Assembly (NCBI RefSeq): GCF_000427685.1
Contig: NZ_KE386573.1
Coordinates: 1,162,938 to 1,226,937, forward strand
Direction: 5' to 3'
Source: Haloplanus natans DSM 17983
GTDB lineage: Archaea > Halobacteriota > Halobacteria > Halobacteriales > Haloferacaceae
Length of the DNA: 64,000 nucleotides
Shown: positions 57,331 through 64,000 of the stretch, in pieces
Position numbering within the stretch: the stretch's first letter is position 1
Layout of the letters: each line of letters opens with the position of its first letter
Position numbers and translations under genes: made by a program
Notes under the pieces: model-generated
The model's database searches: none
The model's input: the letters and a program-made list of their open reading frames with translations, nothing else
What the model was told of the DNA's origin: nothing

Positions 57331-58503
57331 TCCGCTCCCCGACTTGGGCGAGGAACGGAGTTTGTGTTGCCGCTTCCGAGCGTACCGCACGCCAATATTC
57401 TTTGCAGCGTTATAATCCGCGTTCACTTCATACCCACACTTCTGGCACTCGAACTGTTCGCCGTGCCGGTTGCCCTCGTGCGTAAAGCCACAGTCCGTCC
57501 GGGAACACCGTTGGGATGTCTGGCTCGGCTCGACCTGCTCCACGGAGACCCCCCGTTCAGGGGCCTTGTAGGAGACGTATTCAAACAGGCGTCGGAACGC
57601 CCAGACGTGGTGCCACTTCGCGTCCGGAAGCCGCTCACGGATGTCCGTTAGGTCCTCGAACGCGATCACATCGCAGTCGTGTTCGACGGCTTCCGAGACG
57701 AGTTCGTTGGCGATCGTATGGCTGTACTGTTTGCGCCAGGCTTCCTCTCGCTTCCCGAGGCGAAGCAGGGCCTTGTGTGCGGCCTGCGTGCCGCGTTGTT
57801 GCATCTCACCACGCCGCTTCTCGAACTCACGACACCAGTGGTCGTAGTCGTCCCCCTGCCAAAACGTGCCAGTTGAGGACACAGCGAGGCTGTTGACGCC
57901 GAGGTCGATACCGAGGACCGTTTGCTCGGAGTGCCCGGTATCTTCCGAAACCCCATCGTCACCGTCTGTCCGCCGCGTCGAAATGTTGAGGTAGAACTCG
58001 TCAGTGGCCGCGTCGTACCGAAGCGTACTCTCGCGGAACTCGTAGTTCTCGGAGAGTACGTACCGCTCGTAGGGCGTCGGACTGTCTGCCGGGAGAACGA
58101 ACGACGGTTCGACTCGGTCCTCAACAGTTGCCAGCGACACCTTGTTCCGGTAGAACGTCGCGCTTCGCGTGTCGTAGTCCATCGTTTCAGCGGTGAACGT
58201 CGGTTGAGAGACACGCTGTCCCTTTTTCCACCGTTCGACACACGCTTTGATGGCTTCGACAGCGCGTTTGATGGCGGCTTGGACGAGTTGGGCCTGTAGG
58301 TCCGTCTCCTCTCGAAGTTCGGCGTAGAGCGCGTCACGAACCTCTCGCTTGTTGGTCTTACACTCGGCGTAGGAGGTGTCGGACCAACAGTAGTCGGCGG
58401 TTTGGTTCGCGCAGTACAGGTATTGCTCGGCGGTTCGGTGGAGTGCGTCGCGTTGCTCGTCGGAAACGGCGAGTTTCACGACGGCGGTTCGACGCACACC
58501 CAT
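57256..58503 (-). CDS. tnpB: RNA-guided DNA endonuclease TnpB, catalytic residues intact
   Basis: A 415-residue TnpB of the classical subtype. Asp200 (Gly-Ile-Asp-Leu-Gly-Val-Asn), Glu283 (Ala-Phe-Glu-Asp-Leu) and Asp363 (Asn-Ala-Asp-Tyr-Asn-Ala-Ala-Lys-Asn) give a complete RuvC site. The zinc ribbon is Cys-Ser-Arg-Thr-Asp-Cys-Gly (near 333) and Cys-Gln-Lys-Cys-Gly (near 353). ATG 58503 is preferred over 58530 because the minus-strand TATA (GTATATG, about 58528-58534) covers the latter. No tnpA is present. It lies between the phosphatase gene and the GlpA-like gene. Confidence 0.9.
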   Translation of the reverse strand: MGVRRTAVVKLAVSDEQRDALHRTAEQYLYCANQTADYCWSDTSYAECKTNKREVRDALYAELREETDLQAQLVQAAIKRAVEAIKACVERWKKGQRVSQPTFTAETMDYDTRSATFYRNKVSLATVEDRVEPSFVLPADSPTPYERYVLSENYEFRESTLRYDAATDEFYLNISTRRTDGDDGVSEDTGHSEQTVLGIDLGVNSLAVSSTGTFWQGDDYDHWCREFEKRRGEMQQRGTQAAHKALLRLGKREEAWRKQYSHTIANELVSEAVEHDCDVIAFEDLTDIRERLPDAKWHHVWAFRRLFEYVSYKAPERGVSVEQVEPSQTSQRCSRTDCGFTHEGNRHGEQFECQKCGYEVNADYNAAKNIGVRYARKRQHKLRSSPKSGSGDAQVDVRVNGGILSGESHQPLAGD

Positions 58504-58514
58504 AGTTTCAGAGA

Positions 58515-58528
58515 GTACCCGACGGTAC
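58515..58528. repeat. hairpin next to the TnpB-2 start
   Basis: GTACC-CGAC-GGTAC is a perfect 5-bp stem with a 4-nt loop, 11 nt upstream of the tnpB ATG and partly within its promoter. Compare the palindrome that touches the ATG of TnpB-1. Confidence 0.4.
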
Positions 58529-58679
58529 ATATACGCTTGGGAGTCAGTCGATCGCTGTGTGGCGGTTGTGTCCTCCCTTGTCGGTTTCCTCCCTGACCTA
58601 CTCGCTCACTCCGTTCGCTCCTTGAGGTCGGGGGCTCTACTTCGAAAATGCTGAAGTGATCCGCCCGCCATCCTCGCCC

Positions 58680-59867
58680 ATGCAGACGACCGTCCTCGTG
58701 ATCGGCGGCGGCGCGACCGGCGTCGGCGTCGCCCGCGACCTGGCGCTCCGTGGCGTCGAGGTGGCGCTCGTCGACCGCGGCCGCCTCGCCGCCGGTACCA
58801 CCGGTCGCTCGCACGGCGTCCTCCACAGCGGCGCCCGGTACGCCGAGGCCGACGCCGACGACGCGGCGGCCTGCCTCGCGGAAAACCGGATCCTTCGGGG
58901 GATTGCCACGGCCTGTATCGAGGAGACGGGTGGCTACTTCCTCCAGCTCGACGACGACGACCCCGACTACTTCGAGCGCAAGCGCGCGGCCTGTGAGGGC
59001 GTGGGGATGTCCGTCGAGACGCTCTCGGGCGCCGAATGCCGCGAACGCGTCCCCGCGGCTGCCGAGGCCGTCGAGCGCGCCCTCGCCGTTCCGGACGCCG
59101 TGGTGTCGCCGTCGCGGCTCGTCGTCGCGAACGCCGCCGCCGCACGCGAGGCGGGGGCGACCATCCACCAGCGGGCGCCGGTCGAGGACATCCACGTCGC
59201 GGAGGGCACCGTGGCCGGCGTCGATATCGGCGGGAATCTCGACACGACGATCCGTGCCGACGCCGTGGTGAACGCCACTGGCCCGTGGGCCGGGCGGTGT
59301 GCGGCGCTCGCGGGCGTCTCGGTCCCCATGCGCCCCACGCGGGGCGTGATGGTCGGCGTGTCGAACCCCGGCGTCGACGCGGTGCTCAACCGGTGTCGGC
59401 CGCCCGCCGACGGCGACATCGTCGTCCCCCGCGGCGACGAGGCGGTGCTCGGCACGACGAGCGTCGCCGTCGACGACCCCGACGACTTCGAGCGGAGCGA
59501 GGCGGAGGTGGAACGGACCGTCGCGGAGTGTGCCGCGATGGTACCCGGCGCCGACCGGCCCGTCCGGCGCACGTACTGGGGCGTCCGCCCGCTCTACGCG
59601 CCGGACGAGGCCGACGACGCCCGCGCCATCTCCCGCAACTTCGCCCTCCTCGACCACGGGGACGACGCCGACGGTCTGTTCACCATCGTCGGCGGCAAAC
59701 TCACCACGTACCGGCGGATGGCCGAGGCGACGGCGGACCGGGTGTGTGACCGCCTCGGGGTCTCGAAGCCCTGTCGAACCGCCGACCGGCCGCTCCCCGG
59801 CGCCGAGGACCCGGCGCGTCTCGACGCGCTGGTCGACGAGTTCGGCGTCGACGCGCCGGCCCGCTAG
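58680..59867 (+). CDS. FAD-dependent oxidoreductase, GlpA-like glycerol-3-phosphate dehydrogenase domain
   Basis: A 395-residue flavoprotein. The FAD-binding Val-Ile-Gly-Gly-Gly-Ala-Thr-Gly-Val-Gly-Val-Ala is at about 6-17, then Leu-Val-Asp-Arg and Gly-Arg-Ser-His-Gly-Val-Leu-His-Ser-Gly-Ala-Arg-Tyr near 40-52, a GlpA/GlpD hallmark. The C-terminal FAD motif Thr-Ile-Val-Gly-Gly-Lys-Leu-Thr-Thr-Tyr-Arg is near 337-347. It stops soon after, lacking the C-terminal domain of GlpA/GlpD (500-580 residues). It could be a short family member or a shortened copy. The TnpB-2 element lies just upstream. Confidence 0.75.
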   Translation: MQTTVLVIGGGATGVGVARDLALRGVEVALVDRGRLAAGTTGRSHGVLHSGARYAEADADDAAACLAENRILRGIATACIEETGGYFLQLDDDDPDYFERKRAACEGVGMSVETLSGAECRERVPAAAEAVERALAVPDAVVSPSRLVVANAAAAREAGATIHQRAPVEDIHVAEGTVAGVDIGGNLDTTIRADAVVNATGPWAGRCAALAGVSVPMRPTRGVMVGVSNPGVDAVLNRCRPPADGDIVVPRGDEAVLGTTSVAVDDPDDFERSEAEVERTVAECAAMVPGADRPVRRTYWGVRPLYAPDEADDARAISRNFALLDHGDDADGLFTIVGGKLTTYRRMAEATADRVCDRLGVSKPCRTADRPLPGAEDPARLDALVDEFGVDAPAR

Positions 59868-61048
59868 CGGTCGCGGTCCCGCCGTACCGTCTCACCCGGC
59901 TCCGTCCGCGCGCCGGTGCCGAGGACGACGCCGGCGTTCAGCGCCGTATCGATGCCCGTCTTCACCGTATCGCCACAGACGACGCCGAACTTGCGTCGCC
60001 CCGTCGAGGTCGGCTTGCCTTTCACCCGCACGATAACCGGCTCGTCGTCGTGGCGGAGGTTCGCGACGGTCGTCCCCGCACCGAAGTTCACGTCGCGCCC
60101 GAGGACGCTGTCGCCGACGTAGGAGAGGTGGCCGACCGTCGCGCCCGCCATCAGGATGCTGTTTTTGATCTCGACGGCGTGACCCACCGTCGCCTCCTCG
60201 CCCACGAGCGTCGCGCCGCGGACGTAGGCGTTCGGGCCGACGCTCGCGCCCGAGCGGACGAGCGCCGGCCCCTCGATCACGACGCCGGCGTCGACCGTCG
60301 CGCCCGCCTCGACGACGACCGATCCGCGGCAGTCGGCGTCCGGGTGCACCTCGCCGTCGAGCCGACGCTTCAGGTCGCCCAGCTTCCACTCGCTGGCGGC
60401 GAGGAGCTCCCACGGACGGCCCACGTCGAGCCACCGGTCCACGGTCACCGCCCGCACGTCCATCGTCTCGCAGGTCCGTTCCAGTACGTCGGTGAGTTCG
60501 TACTCGCCGCGGTCGCTCTTGCCCACGTCCAGCCAGTCCCGCGCCGCCGCGGGGAAGACGTACGCGCCGGCGTTGACGAGGTTCGAGGCCGGGTCCGCGG
60601 GCTTCTCGACGACGCCGCGGACGTGATCCCCGTCCGCGTCCGTCTCCAGCACCCCGTAGTTCTCGGGGTCGTCGACGCGACAGGCGCCGACGGCGGGGCC
60701 GCCCTCGTAGAGGGCGGCGAGCGAGTCCCGGTCGTAGAGCACGTCGCCGTTCAGGACGGCGAAGGGGGCGTCGTCGAGACACTCACGCGCCGCCCGCACG
60801 GCGTCGGCGGTGCCGCGCTGGCGCTCCTGGACGGCGAACTCCACGTCCCGGTCGTCGAGGGCGTCGCGGACGCCGTCGGCGGCGTAGCCCACGACGACGA
60901 CGACGCGGCTCGCTCCCGCCGCGCGGGCGCCATCGACGACGTGTTCGACGAGCGTCCGGTCCGCGACGGGGAGGGTCGGCTTCGGTCGACGGTCGGTGAG
61001 CGGGCGCATCCGCGTCCCCTCCCCGGCCGCGAGCACGACGGTCTGCAT
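59864..61048 (-). CDS. bifunctional sugar-1-phosphate nucleotidyl/acetyltransferase (GlmU-like)
   Basis: A 394-residue protein of the archaeal GlmU-like group that makes UDP-GlcNAc from GlcN-1-P. The N-domain has Leu-Ala-Ala-Gly-Glu-Gly-Thr-Arg-Met-Arg-Pro-Leu-Thr (6-18), Arg-Pro-Lys-Pro, Asn-Gly-Asp-Val near 95 and Glu-Lys-Pro near 137. The C-domain (about 230-394) has left-handed helix turns (Gly-Ala-Ser-Val-Gly-Pro-Asn-Ala). Either domain may use glucose- or glucosamine-phosphates. It overlaps the GlpA-like stop by 4 nt on the opposite strand. Confidence 0.8.
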   Translation of the reverse strand: MQTVVLAAGEGTRMRPLTDRRPKPTLPVADRTLVEHVVDGARAAGASRVVVVVGYAADGVRDALDDRDVEFAVQERQRGTADAVRAARECLDDAPFAVLNGDVLYDRDSLAALYEGGPAVGACRVDDPENYGVLETDADGDHVRGVVEKPADPASNLVNAGAYVFPAAARDWLDVGKSDRGEYELTDVLERTCETMDVRAVTVDRWLDVGRPWELLAASEWKLGDLKRRLDGEVHPDADCRGSVVVEAGATVDAGVVIEGPALVRSGASVGPNAYVRGATLVGEEATVGHAVEIKNSILMAGATVGHLSYVGDSVLGRDVNFGAGTTVANLRHDDEPVIVRVKGKPTSTGRRKFGVVCGDTVKTGIDTALNAGVVLGTGARTEPGETVRRDRDR

Positions 61049-61087
61049 AGTGGGGACGTGAACGAGCGCCGACAAAGCCGTTGCGGG

Positions 61088-61924
61088 CTACGATCCGTCG
61101 ACCAGCACCGCCCACCAGCCGTCGATGGCCCCGTCGAACATGTGTTCCGGGACGAGCGGTGCGGGGACGGGCCGGAAGCCGCCGTCGCGCATCGCCCCGA
61201 TGCCGGTGTAGCGCTGGACCGGCCGCCCGGCGAAGTCGACGACGCGGATCTGTTTGTCCCCGTCGCGTCGGTAGGCGTACGGGAACCGCGCCCGGGGCGG
61301 ACAGCCGAGCCCGTCGACGCCGTCGAGGCGAGCCACCACCGACCCGTCGGCACGCAGGTCCAGCCACGGCCCTACCGTTTCATCGGCAGCGGTGCCACTC
61401 CCATCCGCACCGCGCTCCACCGTGAGCCCGACTGCCTCCCGCGGCGTCTCGGATTCGCGCCACTCCAGCTCCGTCCCCACCGGCACGGCGGCGTACCCGC
61501 CCTCGGCCAGCGACACGCGGTCCGGCCCGGCGTGGAACGTCCGGCCCTCAGCGTCGACGGCGCGGACGCCGACCGGCGGCGCGAGCAGCGTCTCGATCCG
61601 GTCGGCCGTTTCGCGGTCGGGGACGACGAACAGCGCCGCTCGACCGTTGTTCCGGTCGTTCCACAGTCGGGAGAGCACGAGCGTCGGGTCGGCCTCCCGA
61701 ACCCCTTCGATGGCGACCGATCGGCCACTCGACAGGAGCGCCGACACCGACGGCGAGTCCACGGACTCGGTGCGCTCCGGCTCGAACGGCCGGCTGTCGT
61801 CGTCGTGCGACGGCGATTCGGGTCGGGCGACGCCCGGAGGCTCCGCGGAACTCTCCGGGCGCGTGACGGTCAACCCCGCCCGGCGACAGCGGGCGACGCC
61901 GGCTTCCAGCAGGCTGTCGGTCAT
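61088..61924 (-). CDS. haloarchaeal protein of unknown function in the amino-sugar cluster
   Basis: A 278-residue protein with a helical N-terminus (Leu-Leu-Glu-Ala-Gly-Val-Ala-Arg-Cys-Arg-Arg-Ala-Gly), a disordered linker (about 25-60) and a C-terminal beta-rich region ending in Trp-Trp-Ala-Val-Leu-Val-Asp-Gly-Ser. No motif recognised. ATG 61924 is preferred over the TTG at 61951. It lies between two sugar genes on the same strand, which may be chance. Confidence 0.6.
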   Translation of the reverse strand: MTDSLLEAGVARCRRAGLTVTRPESSAEPPGVARPESPSHDDDSRPFEPERTESVDSPSVSALLSSGRSVAIEGVREADPTLVLSRLWNDRNNGRAALFVVPDRETADRIETLLAPPVGVRAVDAEGRTFHAGPDRVSLAEGGYAAVPVGTELEWRESETPREAVGLTVERGADGSGTAADETVGPWLDLRADGSVVARLDGVDGLGCPPRARFPYAYRRDGDKQIRVVDFAGRPVQRYTGIGAMRDGGFRPVPAPLVPEHMFDGAIDGWWAVLVDGS

Positions 61925-61970
61925 CACGGTCGGTACGGTTCGGTCGATCAAGTGGATTCCGCCCCTGCCC

Positions 61971-63776
61971 TCATTCTACCGTTACGCTCTTGGCCAGATT
62001 CCGCGGCTTGTCTATTGATCTCCCCAACCGCGCGGCCATGTGGTAGGCGACGAGCTGGAGCTGGACGTTCGCCAGTAGCGGCGCCAGCCGTTCGTCGGTC
62101 GTCGGGACGTCGAGGACGTAATCGGCGTACCGTCCGGCATCGGCGACGCCGTCGGTGACGACGACCACCGGCGCGTCCCGCGCTTCGACCTCTTTGACGT
62201 TGCCGATGGTCTTCCGGGCCGCCTCGCCCTCGCCGGTGACGACGGCGAACACCGGCGTGTCCGCGGTGACGAGCGCGAGCGGGCCGTGTTTCAACTCGCC
62301 CGCCGCGAACCCCTCGGCGTGTTCGTAGGTGATCTCCTTGAACTTCAGTGCTCCCTCGAGCGCGACGGGGTAGTCGAATCCCCGTCCGAGGAAAAAGAAG
62401 GCGTCGGCGTCGACGAACGTCTCGACCACGTCGGCGGCGGTCGACTCGTCGAGGACCGCCTGCACGTCGCTCGCCACCCCCCGGAGCTCGTCGACCAGTC
62501 GGCGCTCGGTGCCCCCGTCGGTGAGGTAGGCGGTGAGCAGGTTCAGTCCGACGAGCTGTGAGGAGAAGGTCTTGGTCGCGGCGACGCCGATCTCCGGCCC
62601 GGCGCGAATGTAGAGGACGTGATCGCTCTCGCGAGCGGCGGTGCTGCCGACGACGTTCGTGAGCGCGAGCGTCTCTGCGCCCCGCCCGCTCGCCTCCCGG
62701 AGCGCGCTCAGGGTGTCCGCCGTCTCGCCGCTCTGGGTGATGCCGACCACGAGGTCGTCGCCCGAGAGGGGCGCCGGCGCCGTCGCGTACTCGTGAGCGT
62801 AGTACGCGTTCGCCGAGACGCCGGCCGCCCGGAGCAACTGCGCCCCGTAGAGCGCGGCGTGATACGAGGTGCCACAGGCGACGAACTGCACCGTCTCGGG
62901 GCTGCCCAAATCGTCGAGTTCCTCGACCGTGACCCGGCCGTCGAGTTCGTCGACCCGGCCGCTGATGCACTGGCGGAGCGAGACGGGCTGTTCGTGGATC
63001 TCTTTCAGCATGTAGTGGTCGTAGCCGCTCTTGCCGGTCTGTTCGGCCTCCCACTCGACCGTCCGTACGTCCTTGTCCACTACGTCGCCGTCGGCGTCGG
63101 TGACGGTCCAGCCCGTGGCGTCGAGACGGACGAACTCGTCGTCGTCGAGGTAGATCACGTCGCGCGTGCGTTCGAGGAAGGCGGGCACGTCGCTGGCGAC
63201 GAACGACTCGCCCTCGCCGACACCGAGGACGAGCGGCGAGTCGTGGCGGACGGCAAAGAGGGCGTCCGTCCCCGCGACGACGACGGCGAGGGCGTAGCTC
63301 CCCGCCAGGCGCTCGGTCGCCGTGCGCACCGCCGCCTCGGGCGCCCGGCCCGCACGGAGTTCGCGGGCCACCAGATGTGGCACCACCTCGGTGTCCGTCT
63401 CGGAGGTGAAGGCGACGCCCTCGGCTTCGAGTTCGTCGCGGAGTTCGCGGTAGTTCTCGATGATGCCGTTGTGGACGACGGCGACCCGCCCCGTCTCGTC
63501 GGTGTGGGGGTGGGCGTTTTCGTCCGTCGGCGGGCCGTGCGTGCTCCATCGGGTGTGGGCGACCCCGACTGGGCCGTCGATGGCGTCGCCCGTCTCGCCG
63601 TCGAGTGCCGTCTGCAACGCGTCGAGCTCTCCGGCCCGCTTCTCGACCCGGAGGCCGTCGCCGCCGACGGCGATTCCCGCGGAGTCGTAGCCGCGGTACT
63701 CCAGGTTCGAGAGCCCGTCGAGCAGGACCGAGAGCGTCTCGTCGGCGTCGCCGACGTAGCCGATGATGCCACACAT
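61971..63776 (-). CDS. glmS: glutamine--fructose-6-phosphate aminotransferase (isomerising)
   Basis: A 601-residue enzyme making glucosamine-6-phosphate from fructose-6-phosphate and glutamine. The class II glutamine amidotransferase domain starts with the Cys2 nucleophile (Met-Cys-Gly-Ile-Ile-Gly-Tyr-Val-Gly). Two SIS domains follow, with Ala-Cys-Gly-Thr-Ser-Tyr-His-Ala near 300, Gln-Ser-Gly-Glu-Thr-Ala-Asp-Thr near 345, and Ser-Val-Thr-Val-Glu at the C-terminus. It is standard in length. Its ATG overlaps the stop of the next-upstream GlmU-like gene by 1 nt. Confidence 0.94.
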   Translation of the reverse strand: MCGIIGYVGDADETLSVLLDGLSNLEYRGYDSAGIAVGGDGLRVEKRAGELDALQTALDGETGDAIDGPVGVAHTRWSTHGPPTDENAHPHTDETGRVAVVHNGIIENYRELRDELEAEGVAFTSETDTEVVPHLVARELRAGRAPEAAVRTATERLAGSYALAVVVAGTDALFAVRHDSPLVLGVGEGESFVASDVPAFLERTRDVIYLDDDEFVRLDATGWTVTDADGDVVDKDVRTVEWEAEQTGKSGYDHYMLKEIHEQPVSLRQCISGRVDELDGRVTVEELDDLGSPETVQFVACGTSYHAALYGAQLLRAAGVSANAYYAHEYATAPAPLSGDDLVVGITQSGETADTLSALREASGRGAETLALTNVVGSTAARESDHVLYIRAGPEIGVAATKTFSSQLVGLNLLTAYLTDGGTERRLVDELRGVASDVQAVLDESTAADVVETFVDADAFFFLGRGFDYPVALEGALKFKEITYEHAEGFAAGELKHGPLALVTADTPVFAVVTGEGEAARKTIGNVKEVEARDAPVVVVTDGVADAGRYADYVLDVPTTDERLAPLLANVQLQLVAYHMAARLGRSIDKPRNLAKSVTVE

Positions 63777-64000
63777 CAGCGACGCACCTCCGCGCCCTCG
63801 GGGACGATGTCGTCGGCGTACGCCCCCGTCTCCACGCTCGCGTCCGGGCCGATCAGGGTGCCGGGCTCGACGGCCGCGCCGCCGCCGATCGTCGCGCGGT
63901 CCGCGGCGATACAGCCGAGGCGACGCCCTTCGTGGATCGTCGTCCCCACGCGCACGTCGGCCTCACCGCCGGGGATCGTCGCCCCCGGGCCGACGGTCAC
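63776..64000 (-). CDS. second GlmU-like sugar nucleotidyl/acetyltransferase, C-terminal part (start outside window)
   Basis: The last 74 residues of a protein made of left-handed beta-helix turns (Val-Gly-Pro-Gly-Ala-Thr-Ile-Pro-Gly, Ile-Gly-Gly-Gly-Ala-Ala, Leu-Ile-Gly-Pro-Asp-Ala-Ser-Val), as in GlmU acetyltransferase domains. It precedes glmS with a 1-nt stop/start overlap. With the GlmU-like gene at 59864 this gives two paralogues around glmS. The nucleotidyl half lies beyond position 64000. Confidence 0.7.
   Translation of the reverse strand: MTVGPGATIPGGEADVRVGTTIHEGRRLGCIAADRATIGGGAAVEPGTLIGPDASVETGAYADDIVPEGAEVRR

Larger units (their letters stand above)
57186..58634 (-). mobile_element. 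IS200/IS605-type element with tnpB only (TnpB-2)
   Basis: A second stand-alone tnpB. Both flanks carry a same-strand hairpin: CCCTAC...GTAGGG at 57188-57233 and CCCTGACCT...AGGTCGGGG at 58591-58633, each enclosing a CGCTCAC...GTTCGCTC core. Same-strand (not inverted) end hairpins are the mark of IS200/IS605. Exact ends are not certain. Confidence 0.55.

Overview
The window is a high-GC stretch of a haloarchaeal (class Halobacteria) chromosome. The evidence is acidic, D/E-rich proteins, genes starting within a few bases of an archaeal TATA box (leaderless transcripts), twin-arginine lipoproteins, small zinc-ribbon and HEWD proteins, and an archaeal N-glycosylation (Agl) gene set. Genes are tightly packed, with many 1-8 nt stop/start overlaps. 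No rRNA, tRNA or CRISPR array was seen, and no gene-free gap exceeds 300 bp (the largest is 35625-35899).

Region 1 (1-12 kb) is respiratory and redox. A minus-strand operon (1502-6936) encodes a Tat-exported formate dehydrogenase of the FdnG type with Cys in place of selenocysteine, a four-cluster ferredoxin subunit, a small membrane protein and a di-heme cytochrome b. A divergent pair encodes a polyferredoxin fused to a hydrogenase-delta (MvhD/FlpD-like) domain and a TorD-type chaperone. Next come three overlapping small membrane-protein genes, two of them paralogous, facing a Tat lipoprotein that resembles Dyp-type peroxidases.

Region 2 (12-28.4 kb) is mostly core housekeeping: small zinc-ribbon and membrane genes, an SDR reductase (FabG/PhaB-like), an FMN reductase, a Yip1-like protein, a RecJ-like S1/OB protein, Elp3, a hexapeptide acyltransferase, a receiver/PAS histidine kinase, MscS plus the c-di-AMP synthase DacZ, PurD, an MFS exporter and an Lrp-TRASH regulator.

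Region 3 (28.5-54.4 kb) is a protein N-glycosylation island running from an AglJ-like first glycosyltransferase to the oligosaccharyltransferase AglB. It includes nucleotide-sugar enzymes, several glycosyltransferases, a Wzx/AglR-type flippase and a UbiA-family phosphoribosyltransferase-like enzyme with a PHP phosphoesterase and an epimerase. It also carries a sulfation branch (ATP sulfurylase, APS kinase, sulfotransferase). A DUF368 (PopT-type) polyprenyl-phosphate transporter follows aglB directly. A VapBC pair and a stand-alone TnpB element sit inside the island.

Region 4 (54.4-64 kb) has small housekeeping genes (methyltransferase, HEWD, CutA, HPP protein, phosphoglycolate phosphatase), a second TnpB element, a short GlpA-like FAD oxidoreductase, and an amino-sugar cluster with GlmS between two GlmU-like genes, the last one cut by the window edge.

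The most unusual non-coding signal is a family of about 82-bp palindromes (12245-12327, 20591-20676, 54661-54744, plus a degenerate relative near 27937-27995). Each abuts, and in effect supplies, the TGA stop codon of the gene it follows.
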